DNA from: Flavobacteriales bacterium
GTDB taxonomy: Bacteria > Bacteroidota > Bacteroidia > Flavobacteriales > Flavobacteriaceae
NCBI GenBank assembly: GCA_020635875.1
Contig: JACJYY010000003.1
Location: forward strand, 319,607 to 383,606
Direction of reading: 5' to 3'
Length of the DNA: 64,000 nucleotides
The position numbers were made by a program, and so were the translations under genes. This document shows, piece by piece, positions 7,485 to 17,357 of this stretch (position 1 is the first letter of the stretch; each line of letters begins with the position of its first letter). The notes beneath the pieces are model-generated. The model was not told the DNA's origin, did no database searches, and saw nothing but the letters and a program-made list of their open reading frames with translations.

Positions 7485-7514
7485 CAAATATACGTTGCTT
7501 TTTGATATCAGCAA
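7485..7514 (-). promoter_or_regulatory. Promoter of tRNA-Asp
   Basis: On the minus strand: TTG (7514-7512), 19 nt, TATATTTG (7492-7485). This is an exact fit to the Bacteroidetes TTG / TAnnTTTG consensus, and the tRNA begins 18 bp downstream. Confidence 0.8.
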
Positions 7515-7541
7515 GTGTTTTTTTGAAAAAAATACACAAAA

Positions 7542-8468
7542 TTATCTAAACTGTTGTTTTTCAATTAGGTAAGAGGTTATAATATTTTCAAAGGAATCCT
7601 GAATGGCTATCGGGATGTATTTGATTTTGTATTTAGAGCAAGTCAGTTTGATGTTATTGAAGTATTCTCTAACCTTTTCTTGGTATAGTTCCTGCACATT
7701 TTCGGCGTAAGCCTGAACCGTTTCGCCCGTTTCTATATCTACGAACTTTTTAGGAGCATCCGAAAACTCAAAATAAAATTCTTTTTCTCTGTCGTAGATA
7801 TGGAAAACGACCACTTTATGGTTGTTGTATTTTAGGTGTTCCAGAGCATCAAACAATTCCTTGTCGTCTTCCATTTGGAAAAAATCCGTAAACAAAACAA
7901 TCATCGAACGTTTGTGAACGTTTTCGGCAATTTGATGCAAAAATTTACTGATGTTCGTTTTTTTGGAAGTATAGGGTTTTTCTGTCAGTTGTTCCAATTG
8001 ATTATACAGCATACGATAGTGTCTGTCGCTGCCTTTTTCAGGAGCATAGTAATCGTAATTTTCAGAAAAAACACTCAATCCAGCGGCATCTCGTTGTTTT
8101 TTGAGTAATTGCATCAGCACGGCTGCGCCCAATACAGCATAACCAATTTTGTTATCTGTAACAGATTTTGGTTTTTGAGGGTAGTGCATAGAAGGAGAGT
8201 TGTCTATAATAATATGACAACGCATATTGGTTTCTTCCTCGTATTGTTTGGTGTATAATTTCTCGGTACGGGCGTAGAGTTTCCAATCGATATTCTTGGT
8301 GCTTTCGCCGGTGTTATAAATTTTATGTTCAGAAAACTCAGAAGAAAATCCATGAAAAGGGCTCTTGTGCATTCCGGAAATAAAACCCTCTACAATTTGA
8401 TAGGCAATCAGCGAAAGGTTTTTGTATCTCCCGTTTTCTAATAAATAATGTTGTAAGTCCATCGCCAA
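7542..8468 (-). CDS. DUF58 domain protein (vWA-like)
   Basis: A 308-aa cytosolic protein. The DUF58 signature segment FSEHKIYNTGESTKNIDWKL lies about residue 45-65, followed by a von Willebrand A-like fold with IIIDNSPSMHY, the metal-binding DxSxS motif. In Bacteroidota, DUF58 proteins usually sit beside a MoxR AAA ATPase and vWA membrane proteins (BatA-type) in aerotolerance operons. Here only the DUF58 gene is present, leftward, next to a LETM1-related gene 40 bp upstream. It may assist assembly of envelope complexes; the exact role is unknown. Confidence 0.88.
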   Translation of the reverse strand: MAMDLQHYLLENGRYKNLSLIAYQIVEGFISGMHKSPFHGFSSEFSEHKIYNTGESTKNIDWKLYARTEKLYTKQYEEETNMRCHIIIDNSPSMHYPQKPKSVTDNKIGYAVLGAAVLMQLLKKQRDAAGLSVFSENYDYYAPEKGSDRHYRMLYNQLEQLTEKPYTSKKTNISKFLHQIAENVHKRSMIVLFTDFFQMEDDKELFDALEHLKYNNHKVVVFHIYDREKEFYFEFSDAPKKFVDIETGETVQAYAENVQELYQEKVREYFNNIKLTCSKYKIKYIPIAIQDSFENIITSYLIEKQQFR

Positions 8469-8507
8469 GCTTTAAAAACAAATATAGTTTTATTTGCTGT
8501 TTTTGGA

Positions 8508-9695
8508 TTACTCCAAATTCTCGTTAAACGAAGAAGGTAATAATTGAGGGATGAATTTTATGAGAATAGGTAAAATCAAACTGCCTCCAGGTACAAGGAA
8601 TATTGCCAAAGCTGGAATGGTCTTACACAAGTTGATGGTGTGTTTTTTGAGTCTTTGTTTTTCCTCTTTGTTAAGGCTGTGCACCGTGGATTTAGAGGCC
8701 AAAAACATCAGGTCTTTATTGTTTTTGAGTTCCTTAACGATTTTCTTTTTGTTTCGTTTTAGAAGATTGAGTACAGTTTGAGTGGTGTGGTTATAAAAAT
8801 TTATAACGGGGTTCTTTGGGTCAAAAAAATGAATCTGATTTTTATGTGTTTTGACAAATTGATAAATGGACTCAATATTAGTTGTGTAGTCTTCTTTGGG
8901 GATATTCAGAAGCGTTGCTATTGAATCAATCGTATCTATTTCCAGAGGATTTAAAGCCGTATCTGTTTGTAAACATAAAATGCAAATGTCTAATAAGTAG
9001 TTGCGTTCGATTTCCGAAGAGAAATAATTGATATCAATATTCTCAACGGCAAAAAACGTTGTGTTTTCAAAATTGGATAAACGCAAAGAGTCTTCAAGAA
9101 GTTTAATGAAATATTCGTCTTGTTCTGTATGGACTTGTTTTTTTTGGAGTGTGATAGAAACCACCGACATAATGGCTAATTCAAACTTGGAGAAGTAGTT
9201 TGTGGGTAGAGTTTTTTCGTCTAGATATTTGACAAAAGCCAGCACATCAACAAATAATATGGCATTGGTTGCCATGTGATAAAAGTTTTTGTTGATGATT
9301 TTGTTTTTAGTTTCTATGCGTTCATCAATGATTTTTTCGATTCGGTGAGATTTGTTTTCGCTGGAGCTAAAAAGCGTACTGAACGAAAAGCGCGATTCAT
9401 GGATGTTTTTATAAAACGCATAAAGTTGTTCGATAAAAGCATTTGGGGAGCTGTCTTTTTTAATGCATAAGAAAACATGGTGCATGGTGCTGATCAGGGC
9501 AACCTTTGTCAATTCTTCCGAAGTCCAGCCCGAAGCATCAATGGGTTCAAGTGGAAGTAAACTAATGGTGTTTCCTAAAGCAAAACCCGTTTCCCGAGAA
9601 AGAGTGTAAATTTCTGATAAAGAGGAAGCTACTTGCGTATTGTTGGTGTGTGTTTGCAAGTATTTTTCAATCCAATTATGCGAAGAAGGATCCAT
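8508..9695 (-). CDS. LETM1-related (biofilm-associated type) protein
   Basis: A 395-aa protein. The C-terminal part carries the LETM1-like segment (KKHTINLCKTIPALAIFLVPGG followed by ILIKFIPQLLPSSF, each quoted in part), with a hydrophobic helix and Pro kink as in mitochondrial LETM1. The N-terminal about 300 residues are helical and have no recognised domain. The frame opens with a TTG at 9722, but the ATG at 9695, with AAAGG nine bases upstream, is the better start. Flavobacterial homologues are named LETM1-related biofilm-associated proteins; the mechanism is not known. It is divergent from rpoD. Confidence 0.75.
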   Translation of the reverse strand: MDPSSHNWIEKYLQTHTNNTQVASSLSEIYTLSRETGFALGNTISLLPLEPIDASGWTSEELTKVALISTMHHVFLCIKKDSSPNAFIEQLYAFYKNIHESRFSFSTLFSSSENKSHRIEKIIDERIETKNKIINKNFYHMATNAILFVDVLAFVKYLDEKTLPTNYFSKFELAIMSVVSITLQKKQVHTEQDEYFIKLLEDSLRLSNFENTTFFAVENIDINYFSSEIERNYLLDICILCLQTDTALNPLEIDTIDSIATLLNIPKEDYTTNIESIYQFVKTHKNQIHFFDPKNPVINFYNHTTQTVLNLLKRNKKKIVKELKNNKDLMFLASKSTVHSLNKEEKQRLKKHTINLCKTIPALAIFLVPGGSLILPILIKFIPQLLPSSFNENLE

Positions 9696-9841
9696 TTTTA
9701 ATGCCTTTATTTGACGAGTCAAAAGTACAGTAAATTATTTTTTGTGAAATAAAATAAAAAAAACTAAAATTTTTGTAACCTTTTGATTGCTATGTGCGTA
9801 TAATAAACTCATGTTTAACCTAAAAATGCAATTATTATACT

Positions 9842-10705
9842 ATGAGACAACTGAAAATCACCAAACAGGTTACCAATAGAGAAACGGCGTCATTAGACAA
9901 ATATTTACAGGAAATTGGTAAGGTTGATTTAATTACAGCAGATGAAGAAGTGGAGTTGGCTCAGCGTATAAAAGCTGGAGATCAGAGAGCTTTAGAGAAA
10001 TTGACAAAAGCGAATTTGCGTTTTGTGGTGTCGGTATCAAAACAATATCAAAATCAAGGATTGACTCTTCCAGATTTGATTAATGAAGGGAATTTGGGAT
10101 TGATAAAAGCAGCCATGCGTTTTGACGAAACTAGAGGTTTTAAATTTATTTCGTATGCAGTATGGTGGATTCGTCAATCGATTTTGCAAGCCTTGGCTGA
10201 GCAATCTCGTATTGTGCGTTTGCCGTTGAACAAGATTGGTTCGATCAACAAAATCAACAAAATGTATGCGATTTTGGAACAATCGAACGAAAGACCGCCA
10301 TCAGCGGAAGAAATTGCACGTGAGTTAGACATGACAGTAAATGATGTAAAAGAGAGTATGAAAAACTCAGGACGTCATTTGTCGATGGATGCGCCATTAG
10401 TACAAGGAGAGGATTCTAACTTGTATGATGTATTGCGTTCAGGAGAATCTCCTAATCCAGATCGTGAGCTTATTTCTGAGTCATTAAGAACAGAGATTGA
10501 GCGTGCTCTAGAGACAATTACTCCTCGTGAGGCAGACGTAGTGCGTTTGTATTTTGGCTTAGGCGATCAACATCCGATGACTTTGGAGGAAATTGGAGAA
10601 ACGTTTGATTTAACACGTGAGCGTGTGCGTCAGATTAAAGAGAAAGCAATTCGTAGATTGAAGCATACTTCTCGCAGTAAAATATTGAAAACTTACTTAG
10701 GGTAA
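9842..10705 (+). CDS. rpoD: Primary RNA polymerase sigma factor (RpoD/SigA)
   Basis: A 287-aa housekeeping sigma factor of the short Bacteroidetes form, without the long N-terminal region 1.1. Region 1.2 is [16 protein letters not shown], region 2 includes [34 protein letters not shown] and [10 protein letters not shown], region 3 follows, and region 4.2 is [20 protein letters not shown]. It would direct recognition of the TTG/TAnnTTTG promoters seen throughout the window. It is transcribed alone and ends at a strong terminator 20 bp after the stop. Confidence 0.97.
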   Translation: MRQLKITKQVTNRETASLDKYLQEIGKVDLITADEEVELAQRIKAGDQRALEKLTKANLRFVVSVSKQYQNQGLTLPDLINEGNLGLIKAAMRFDETRGFKFISYAVWWIRQSILQALAEQSRIVRLPLNKIGSINKINKMYAILEQSNERPPSAEEIARELDMTVNDVKESMKNSGRHLSMDAPLVQGEDSNLYDVLRSGESPNPDRELISESLRTEIERALETITPREADVVRLYFGLGDQHPMTLEEIGETFDLTRERVRQIKEKAIRRLKHTSRSKILKTYLG

Positions 10706-10724
10706 GTAGCTCAAAAAAGAGGTG

Positions 10725-10755
10725 AAAAGGCGTTGGTTATCAACGCCTTTTTTTA
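10725..10755 (+). terminator. Rho-independent terminator of rpoD
   Basis: Stem AAAGGCGTTG / CAACGCCTTT around GTTAT, followed by a T-run. Confidence 0.9.
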
Positions 10756-10812
10756 TGCTAAAAAGTTTATAAACTGTTGATATAAAAAAGTGTAATAGGG
10801 GTTACTTTTGAT

Positions 10813-10820
10813 TATCTTTG
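10813..10820 (+). promoter_or_regulatory. Promoter -7 element of rpe
   Basis: TATCTTTG matches TAnnTTTG and lies 16 bp before the rpe ATG. No TTG is seen at the expected upstream distance. Confidence 0.55.
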
Positions 10821-10836
10821 CAGAAATTTTTACACT

Positions 10837-11487
10837 ATGAAACCTATAATTGCTCCTTCCGTATTGGCGGCTGATTTTGCCAACCTACAAAGAGATGTCG
10901 AAATGATTAATGTTAGCGAAGCTGATTGGTTTCATATTGATATTATGGATGGCGTTTTTGTGCCTAATATATCTTTTGGAATGCCTGTGTTGGAGGCGAT
11001 TAATAAGCACGCTAACAAGACTATTGATGTGCATTTAATGATTGTTGATCCAGATCGATACATTAAGACTTTTGCAGACTTAGGGGCAGATATCTTAACC
11101 GTGCATTATGAGGCGTGTACACATTTACATCGTTCGTTACAAGCAATTAAGGCGGAGGGAATGAAAGCAGGTGTGGCTATTAATCCACATACGAGTGTTA
11201 ATTTGTTGGAAGATGTGATTAATGATATTGATTTAGTTTGTGTTATGAGTGTGAATCCAGGTTTTGGAGGGCAGTCGTTTATTGAAAATACCTACTCAAA
11301 AGTAAAAGCCTTGAAAGAGATTATCAAAAAGAAAGGAGCGAGTACAGTTATTGAAATTGATGGGGGAGTGACAACAGCTAATGCAAGACAATTAATTGAT
11401 GCAGGAGCAGATGTGTTAGTGGCAGGAAGTTTTGTCTTTAAATCAGACGATCCTAAGCGTACTATTTTGGACTTAAAAAACAGCTAA
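10837..11487 (+). CDS. rpe: Ribulose-phosphate 3-epimerase
   Basis: A 216-aa TIM-barrel enzyme interconverting ribulose-5-phosphate and xylulose-5-phosphate in the pentose phosphate pathway. Metal-binding and catalytic motifs are complete: APSVLAADFANL, WFHIDIMDGVFVPNISFG (His and Asp ligands), IDVHLMI, VMSVNPGFGGQSFI and IEIDGGV, then a phosphate-binding VAGSFVF. The length is normal. It lies between rpoD and purH, with its own -7 element upstream. Confidence 0.98.
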   Translation: MKPIIAPSVLAADFANLQRDVEMINVSEADWFHIDIMDGVFVPNISFGMPVLEAINKHANKTIDVHLMIVDPDRYIKTFADLGADILTVHYEACTHLHRSLQAIKAEGMKAGVAINPHTSVNLLEDVINDIDLVCVMSVNPGFGGQSFIENTYSKVKALKEIIKKKGASTVIEIDGGVTTANARQLIDAGADVLVAGSFVFKSDDPKRTILDLKNS

Positions 11488-11503
11488 TTTACCTATTTTA
11501 AAC

Positions 11504-11536
11504 TTTTGATACACAGTGGTAAATTCATACTTTTGC
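11504..11536 (+). promoter_or_regulatory. Promoter of purH
   Basis: TTTTG (11504-11508), 20 nt, TACTTTTG (11529-11536): an exact Bacteroidetes consensus arrangement 22 bp before the purH start. Confidence 0.75.
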
Positions 11537-11558
11537 CATTCCTTAAAAATCTATATTT

Positions 11559-13085
11559 ATGAGTACTACAAAAAAAATTAATTCAGCCCTAATTTCAGTT
11601 TTTTATAAAGACGGTCTAGAAGATTTAGTGAAGAAGTTACATGAACAAAAAGTGACGATTTATTCTACTGGAGGTACCGAGAAATTTATAAGCGAATTAG
11701 GGATACCTGTAGTACCAGTTGAAGAGGTAACGGATTATCCGTCTATCTTAGGGGGGCGTGTAAAAACGTTACACCCAAAAGTGTTTGGAGGAATTTTGAA
11801 CAGACAAGACAATGAAAGTGACGTGGCACAAATGGAGGCGTATGCTATCCCGCAATTGGATTTGGTGATTGTTGATTTATATCCTTTTGAGAAAACAGTA
11901 GCCTCAGGTGCTTCTGAAGCTGACATTGTAGAGAAAATTGATATTGGAGGGATTTCATTGATTCGTGCAGCAGCCAAAAATTTTAAAGATACAGTGTGTA
12001 TTTCGTCAACTCAGGATTATGCTGAGTTATTACAGTTGATCACTGAACAAGACGGTTGTACTACTCTGGAAGACAGAAAGAAATTTGCCGCTAAATCATT
12101 TCATGTGTCGTCCAATTACGATACAGCAATTTTCAACTACTTTAATACGGAGGATACCTACTACAAAGAAAGTAAAGCTGATGGCCAGGTATTACGCTAC
12201 GGCGAAAATCCACACCAAAAAGGGTTGTTCTTTGGAGAATTTGATGCGATTTTCACTAAAGTTCACGGCAAGGAGTTGTCTTATAATAACTTGTTGGATG
12301 TTGATGCGGCAGTAAATATGATGGAGGAGTTTAAAAATGACGGGCCGACTTTCGCTATTTTAAAACATAATAATGCTTGTGGTTTAGCGTCTAGACCAAC
12401 GCTTAAAGAAGCGTATTTGGATGCCTTAGCAGCAGATCCTACATCGGCTTTTGGCGGTGTGTTGATGGGAAATAAAAAAATGGATTTGGCTACAGCCGAA
12501 GAAGTAAACAAGTTGTTCTGTGAAGTGGTAATTGCACCAGGGTATGACGAAGATGCGTTAGCGGTGTTAACACAAAAGAAAAATAGAATCATATTAATCA
12601 AAAAGGATGTTGAATTACCATCTAAAATGGTGCGTACCTGTTTGAATGGTTTGTTGGTTCAAGATAGAGATAATATCACGGATAGTGAAGAAATCATAAA
12701 AACAGTAACACTAACAGCACCAACAGAGCAAGAAATTAAAGATTTGATTTTTGCTTCTAAGATTTGCAAACACACTAAGTCTAATACGATTGTATTTGCA
12801 AAAGATGGACAATTAATTGCATCTGGTACGGGTCAGACGTCTAGAGTAGATGCATTGATGCAAGCTATTGAAAAGGCTAATACATTTGGGTTGAGTTTAA
12901 AAGGTGCAGTTATGGCGAGTGATGCTTTCTTCCCTTTTCCTGATTGTGTGGAGTTGGCAGACAAAGCAGGAATCACAGCTGTGATTCAGCCAGGGGGTTC
13001 AATTAAAGACGAGTTAAGTATTCAATATTGTAACGAAAACAAAGTTTCGATGGTGTTTACTGGAGTGCGTCATTTTAAACATTAA
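11559..13085 (+). CDS. purH: Bifunctional AICAR transformylase / IMP cyclohydrolase PurH
   Basis: A 508-aa enzyme for the last two steps of IMP synthesis. The N-terminal IMP cyclohydrolase half includes YSTGGTEKFI, DYPSILGGRVKTLHPK and IDIGGISLIRAAAKN. The C-terminal transformylase half includes LRYGENPHQKG, LKHNNACGLA, DPTSAFGG and GTGQTSRVDA, and ends TGVRHFKH as in the family. Length and motif order are normal. It is transcribed from its own promoter; mreB follows 57 bp later behind a separate -7 element. Confidence 0.98.
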   Translation: MSTTKKINSALISVFYKDGLEDLVKKLHEQKVTIYSTGGTEKFISELGIPVVPVEEVTDYPSILGGRVKTLHPKVFGGILNRQDNESDVAQMEAYAIPQLDLVIVDLYPFEKTVASGASEADIVEKIDIGGISLIRAAAKNFKDTVCISSTQDYAELLQLITEQDGCTTLEDRKKFAAKSFHVSSNYDTAIFNYFNTEDTYYKESKADGQVLRYGENPHQKGLFFGEFDAIFTKVHGKELSYNNLLDVDAAVNMMEEFKNDGPTFAILKHNNACGLASRPTLKEAYLDALAADPTSAFGGVLMGNKKMDLATAEEVNKLFCEVVIAPGYDEDALAVLTQKKNRIILIKKDVELPSKMVRTCLNGLLVQDRDNITDSEEIIKTVTLTAPTEQEIKDLIFASKICKHTKSNTIVFAKDGQLIASGTGQTSRVDALMQAIEKANTFGLSLKGAVMASDAFFPFPDCVELADKAGITAVIQPGGSIKDELSIQYCNENKVSMVFTGVRHFKH

Positions 13086-13092
13086 TTTTTTT

Positions 13093-13100
13093 TATATTTG
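13093..13100 (+). promoter_or_regulatory. Promoter -7 element of the mre operon
   Basis: TATATTTG fits TAnnTTTG, 42 bp before mreB. No TTG at the expected upstream distance. Confidence 0.55.
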
Positions 13101-13142
13101 TTGCTAATCGCTTTATTTAACAAATAATTCCTGATAATACTT

Positions 13143-14171
13143 ATGGGTTTTTTTGACTTCATGACCGAGGATATTGCTATAGATCTTGGAACCGCAAATA
13201 CGCTAATCATTCATAACGGTAAGGTTGTAGTGGATACGCCTTCTATAGTAGCAAGAGATAGGAGGAATGGTGAAATCATTGCGGTAGGTCGTGAGGCGAG
13301 TCTAATGCATGGAAAAACACATGAAAGCATAAAAACTATACGCCCGTTAAAAGATGGAGTAATTGCAGATTTTGATGCTTCGGAAAAAATGATCAGCATG
13401 TTGATTAAAAGTATTCCTGCTTTGAATCGAAAATTTATTGCCCCTGCCTTACGAATGGTGATTTGTATTCCTTCTGGAATTACTGAGGTGGAGATGCGTG
13501 CGGTAAAAGAATCGGCGGAACGTGTAAATGGAAAAGAGGTGTATTTGATTCACGAGCCTGTTGCAGCAGCCATCGGTATTGGAGTGGAGATTATGCAGCC
13601 TAAAGGAAATATAATCATTGACATCGGAGGAGGAACTACTGAGATTGCTGTAATTGCTTTAGGGGGAATTGTTTGTGATAAATCAGTAAAAGTGGCGGGT
13701 GACGTATTTACTAATGATATTGTGTATTACATGCGTACGCAACACAATTTATCAGTAGGAGAAAGTACGGCTGAAAAAATAAAAATTCAAGTGGGTTCGG
13801 CTACCGAAACTCTTGATACGCCGCCAGAAGATATGTCTGTTCAAGGAAGAGACTTATTGACAGGAAAACCAAAAGAGGTGGATGTTTCATATAGAGAGAT
13901 AGCCAAAGCGTTAGATAAATCCATCTTACGTATCGAGGATGCTGTGATGGAGACTTTGTCTCAAACGCCACCAGAGTTAGCAGCCGATATTTATAATACG
14001 GGGATTTATTTAGCAGGAGGAGGTTCGTTGTTAAGAGGATTGGATAAGCGTATTTCTCAAAAGACGGATTTACCAGTATATATTGCTGAAGATCCACTTA
14101 GAGCTGTAGTTAGAGGAACAGGTATTGCTTTGAAAAACTTGACTAAATACAAGAACATCTTAATAAAATAG
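13143..14171 (+). CDS. mreB: Rod shape-determining protein MreB
   Basis: Bacterial actin of 342 aa that polymerises under the inner membrane and positions the elongasome. The nucleotide-binding motifs are complete: IAIDLGTANTLI (phosphate 1), IIDIGGGTTEIAVI (phosphate 2) and IYLAGGGSLLRGLDKRI (adenosine motif). The N-terminal GFFDFMTED is the membrane-binding start seen in this group. It heads a tightly packed operon, mreB-mreC-mreD-mrdA-rodA, with an 8-bp gap to mreC, the standard cell elongation cluster. Confidence 0.98.
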   Translation: MGFFDFMTEDIAIDLGTANTLIIHNGKVVVDTPSIVARDRRNGEIIAVGREASLMHGKTHESIKTIRPLKDGVIADFDASEKMISMLIKSIPALNRKFIAPALRMVICIPSGITEVEMRAVKESAERVNGKEVYLIHEPVAAAIGIGVEIMQPKGNIIIDIGGGTTEIAVIALGGIVCDKSVKVAGDVFTNDIVYYMRTQHNLSVGESTAEKIKIQVGSATETLDTPPEDMSVQGRDLLTGKPKEVDVSYREIAKALDKSILRIEDAVMETLSQTPPELAADIYNTGIYLAGGGSLLRGLDKRISQKTDLPVYIAEDPLRAVVRGTGIALKNLTKYKNILIK

Positions 14172-14179
14172 ACCGATAG

Positions 14180-15001
14180 ATGCGAAGAATGGTGTCTTAT
14201 ATCATTGAAAACAGTAATCAGTTACTGTTTTTTTTGCTTTTAGGGTTTTCTATCGTGATAACGATACAGCATCATTCCTACTACAGGAGTCAGCTAGTAG
14301 GGTCAGTTAATGACGTGAACGGGGATATCGCTCAAGAAATTTATAGGTTTAGGAAGTACCTTTATTTGAGAAAGGAAAACCAAATTTTACATCGTGATAA
14401 TCTGTACTTAAAAAAACAACTACTCAATCCAAAAACAACTCAAGGTTTTTCTTCTATTTTAAAGGAAGATGAGAAAGTGCAATATGAAGTGTTTTCTTGT
14501 GACGTAATACGAAATTCATTTAATTCATACAGGAACTTTTTATTACTTAACATAGGAAGTAATAAAGGCATAAAGCCAGATATGGGAGTTTTCAATAGCA
14601 AGGGAGTTATCGGTGTCGTTGAGAGAGTGTCTGATAATTACTCGTCGGCAACTAGTGTTTTACATAGTAAAACCGAAATCAATGCTATTGTACAGGGCAC
14701 TAATCACTTTGGTACATTAAAATGGGACGGAGCTGATTACCGATTTATGCAGTTAATTGATGTACCTAGTGTTGCTCAAATTGCAGTAGGCGATCAAATT
14801 GTGACGGGAGGGATGTCTGCAATATTTCCACCTAATATTCCTATTGGGGTAATAGCTGAGATAAAAAAGGAAGTTAATTCTAATTATTATATCATCCAGG
14901 TTAAATTACATAACGATATGACCAATTTAGGTCATGCTTATGTAATTCATAATATACATCAAAAGGAAATTCTTCAATTACAACAAGAAACAGAAAAATA
15001 A
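14180..15001 (+). CDS. mreC: Rod shape-determining protein MreC
   Basis: A 273-aa bitopic protein: one N-terminal transmembrane helix (about residues 11-28), then a coiled-coil stretch (about 50-80), then the periplasmic beta-barrel pair typical of MreC (NIGSNKGIKPDMGVF, GVIGVVERVS, QIVTGGMSAIFPPNIPIGVI). It links MreB to the periplasmic penicillin-binding protein. The stop codon overlaps the mreD start by one base, implying translational coupling. Confidence 0.95.
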   Translation: MRRMVSYIIENSNQLLFFLLLGFSIVITIQHHSYYRSQLVGSVNDVNGDIAQEIYRFRKYLYLRKENQILHRDNLYLKKQLLNPKTTQGFSSILKEDEKVQYEVFSCDVIRNSFNSYRNFLLLNIGSNKGIKPDMGVFNSKGVIGVVERVSDNYSSATSVLHSKTEINAIVQGTNHFGTLKWDGADYRFMQLIDVPSVAQIAVGDQIVTGGMSAIFPPNIPIGVIAEIKKEVNSNYYIIQVKLHNDMTNLGHAYVIHNIHQKEILQLQQETEK

Positions 15002-15504
15002 TGGGCAAAACTATCTTGTTAAATAGCGTTCGTTTTCTGGGGTTATTGGTCTTTCAGGTGTTGGTCTTTAATAAGATAAATCTTTTTGGTTATATAAGCC
15101 CCTATCCTTATATCTTATTTGTTATTTTGTTTCCCGCATCATGGAATATGAAAATATTGTTGGTCACTTCTTTTTTGATGGGGTTTTGTATTGATTTATC
15201 GTTAGATTCAGGGGGTGTACATGCATTGTCCTCTTTATTGATAGCTTATAATAGAAATAATATTTTTAATCTGTTTTTTGGTTCAACCTATGAGAATCAA
15301 ACACTAGATCTCAAAAAACCCTCATCTGCCAACATGTTTAAATATGTTTTGATAGTTATTTTATTGCATCATTTCATAGTATTCGCAGTTAGCATTTTTA
15401 GTTTTACTCATATATTGGATGTATTGACAAGAACTTTTATGTCTACTGTTTTTACCTTTGCGTTAGTATCACTGATGTTGGTGTATTATAAAAATAAACG
15501 ATGA
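15001..15504 (+). CDS. mreD: Rod shape-determining protein MreD
   Basis: A 167-aa integral membrane protein with about five hydrophobic helices and few charged residues, as in MreD. Identification rests on size, hydrophobicity and its exact position between mreC (1-bp overlap) and mrdA (4-bp ATGA overlap), because MreD sequences diverge quickly. The segment GFCIDLSLDSGGVHALSSLL resembles the conserved D-x-G-x-H-A region of the Bacteroidetes family. Confidence 0.93.
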   Translation: MGKTILLNSVRFLGLLVFQVLVFNKINLFGYISPYPYILFVILFPASWNMKILLVTSFLMGFCIDLSLDSGGVHALSSLLIAYNRNNIFNLFFGSTYENQTLDLKKPSSANMFKYVLIVILLHHFIVFAVSIFSFTHILDVLTRTFMSTVFTFALVSLMLVYYKNKR

Positions 15505-17357
15505 GAAAAGCATTACTACCTATATTAGTCATTGTGTGCAGTACAATGTTGTTAGTAAGGCTGTTTTATTTGCAAATTATAGATGACTCCTTTAAGGTAA
15601 AGTCCGAAAATAACGCCATCAAAATTAAAACTGAATACCCGGAAAGAGGGTATGTCTATGATCGTAATGGTAAGTTGTTAATTGCTAATCAACGATCGTA
15701 TGACATAATGGTGGTGCCACGTAATATCAAAGATTTTGATACACTTGCGTTTTGTTCGTTACTCAATATAACAAAACAAGAATTCGATAAAAAACTGAAT
15801 AAAGCCATTATTTGGAGCCCTAGGCTTCCTTCTATTTTTATACCTCAATTGACAAAGGTCGAATATGCTGCGATTCAGGAAAAAATGTTTCGCTTCAAAG
15901 GATTTTACATCCAAAAGAGGGCATTGCGACACTACAATACAGATGCTGGAGCCAATGTGTTTGGGTACATCACTGAGGTGAATGAAAATACCATTCAAAA
16001 AAATCCCTATTACAAAAGTGGTGACTTAATTGGTTTGCAAGGAATTGAACAAACGTATGAAGAAGTTTTAAGAGGAAAAAAGGGAGTTCGATATGTACAA
16101 CGAGATCGTTACAACAGGGAAATAGGGCCTTATAAAGAAGGAATATTTGACACTATTGCTGTTCAAGGTAAAGACATTACTATTACCATTGACATTGAGT
16201 TACAAAAATATGGTGAAGAACTCATGAAGGGTAAGCGAGGCGGAATAGTAGCCATTGAACCAGAAACAGGAGAGATACTAGCCCTAGTTACCGCTCCATC
16301 TTATGATCCAGCTTTACTAGTAGGACGGAATCGATCAAAAAATTTTACCAAACTCTATAATGATTCCATCTCAAAACCACTATTTGATAGAGGATTATTA
16401 GCTCAGTATGTACCAGGGTCTACGTTCAAAATAATGACAGCCTTGGTTGGTTTGCAGGAAGAAGTTATTGATGAGCACACCTCTTTTTATTGTAGGCATG
16501 GTTTTTTTTACGGAAGAGGTGCGTTTATGGGATGTCATGATGTAGGTCATAATGCGTTGATTGATGCTATTACAAAGTCTTGTAATACTTACTTTGGTAA
16601 TGTTTATAAGCGAATTATAGATAAGAATAAAGATGCAGCACAAAGTATGGACGTGTGGAGCAACCACATGAAAAGCGCTGGATTTGGAGCATTTTTAGGG
16701 TATGATTTGCCTACTGGACGAAAGGGACATATCCCAGATGCATCTTTCTATAATCGTTATTATCCTAAAGGAAGTTGGGGGAGTACAACGACCATATCTA
16801 ATGCTATAGGTCAGGGGGAAGTATTAGCTACACCTATACAGATTGCCAATATGATGGTTATGGTGGCCAATAGAGGGTATTATTATACGCCACATATCAT
16901 AAAAAAAATACAAGGAGATACCATTCCAGTTAAGTATACCACGAAGCATGTAACCACAATAGACAAAAAACATTTTGAGCCAGTCATTGAAGGATTGTTA
17001 CAAGTATTCCAAAGAGGTACCGCAGCACATTTACAAGTGGATAGTTTAGCTATATGTGGTAAAACAGGTACAGCCGAAAATTTTGCCAAAATTAATGGAG
17101 TGCGCACGCAATTGACGGATCATTCGATTTTTGCGGCCTTTGCTCCTAAGGATAATCCGAAAATTGCCATAGCCGTGTTTGTGGAAAATGGATACTATGG
17201 GGCTCGAATTGCAGGGCCTATTGCTACTTTGATGATAGAACGCTATGTGAAAGGACAAGTTAAACGAAAGACGATGGAGCAAAGAATGATGGAGTATAGT
17301 CTAGAGACAGAATATGCCAAATACATTAGTGGTCAACCTTTTCAAATCAATAGATAA
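15501..17357 (+). CDS. mrdA: Penicillin-binding protein 2 (elongation transpeptidase)
   Basis: A 618-aa peptidoglycan transpeptidase that partners RodA in lateral wall synthesis. An N-terminal membrane anchor (about 5-24) leads into the dimerisation domain (YPERGYVYDRNGKLL) and the transpeptidase. The catalytic motifs are PGSTFKIM (Ser307, SxxK), SCN near residue 360 (SxN) and KTGTAE at 521-526. All are intact. It overlaps mreD by 4 bp and rodA by 1 bp. Confidence 0.97.
   Translation: MRKALLPILVIVCSTMLLVRLFYLQIIDDSFKVKSENNAIKIKTEYPERGYVYDRNGKLLIANQRSYDIMVVPRNIKDFDTLAFCSLLNITKQEFDKKLNKAIIWSPRLPSIFIPQLTKVEYAAIQEKMFRFKGFYIQKRALRHYNTDAGANVFGYITEVNENTIQKNPYYKSGDLIGLQGIEQTYEEVLRGKKGVRYVQRDRYNREIGPYKEGIFDTIAVQGKDITITIDIELQKYGEELMKGKRGGIVAIEPETGEILALVTAPSYDPALLVGRNRSKNFTKLYNDSISKPLFDRGLLAQYVPGSTFKIMTALVGLQEEVIDEHTSFYCRHGFFYGRGAFMGCHDVGHNALIDAITKSCNTYFGNVYKRIIDKNKDAAQSMDVWSNHMKSAGFGAFLGYDLPTGRKGHIPDASFYNRYYPKGSWGSTTTISNAIGQGEVLATPIQIANMMVMVANRGYYYTPHIIKKIQGDTIPVKYTTKHVTTIDKKHFEPVIEGLLQVFQRGTAAHLQVDSLAICGKTGTAENFAKINGVRTQLTDHSIFAAFAPKDNPKIAIAVFVENGYYGARIAGPIATLMIERYVKGQVKRKTMEQRMMEYSLETEYAKYISGQPFQINR

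Noticed and set aside
7308..7505. A plus-strand open frame of 65 aa
   Set aside because: It is the antisense translation of tRNA-Asp (the WTGLEPATPCVTGMYSN-type artefact).
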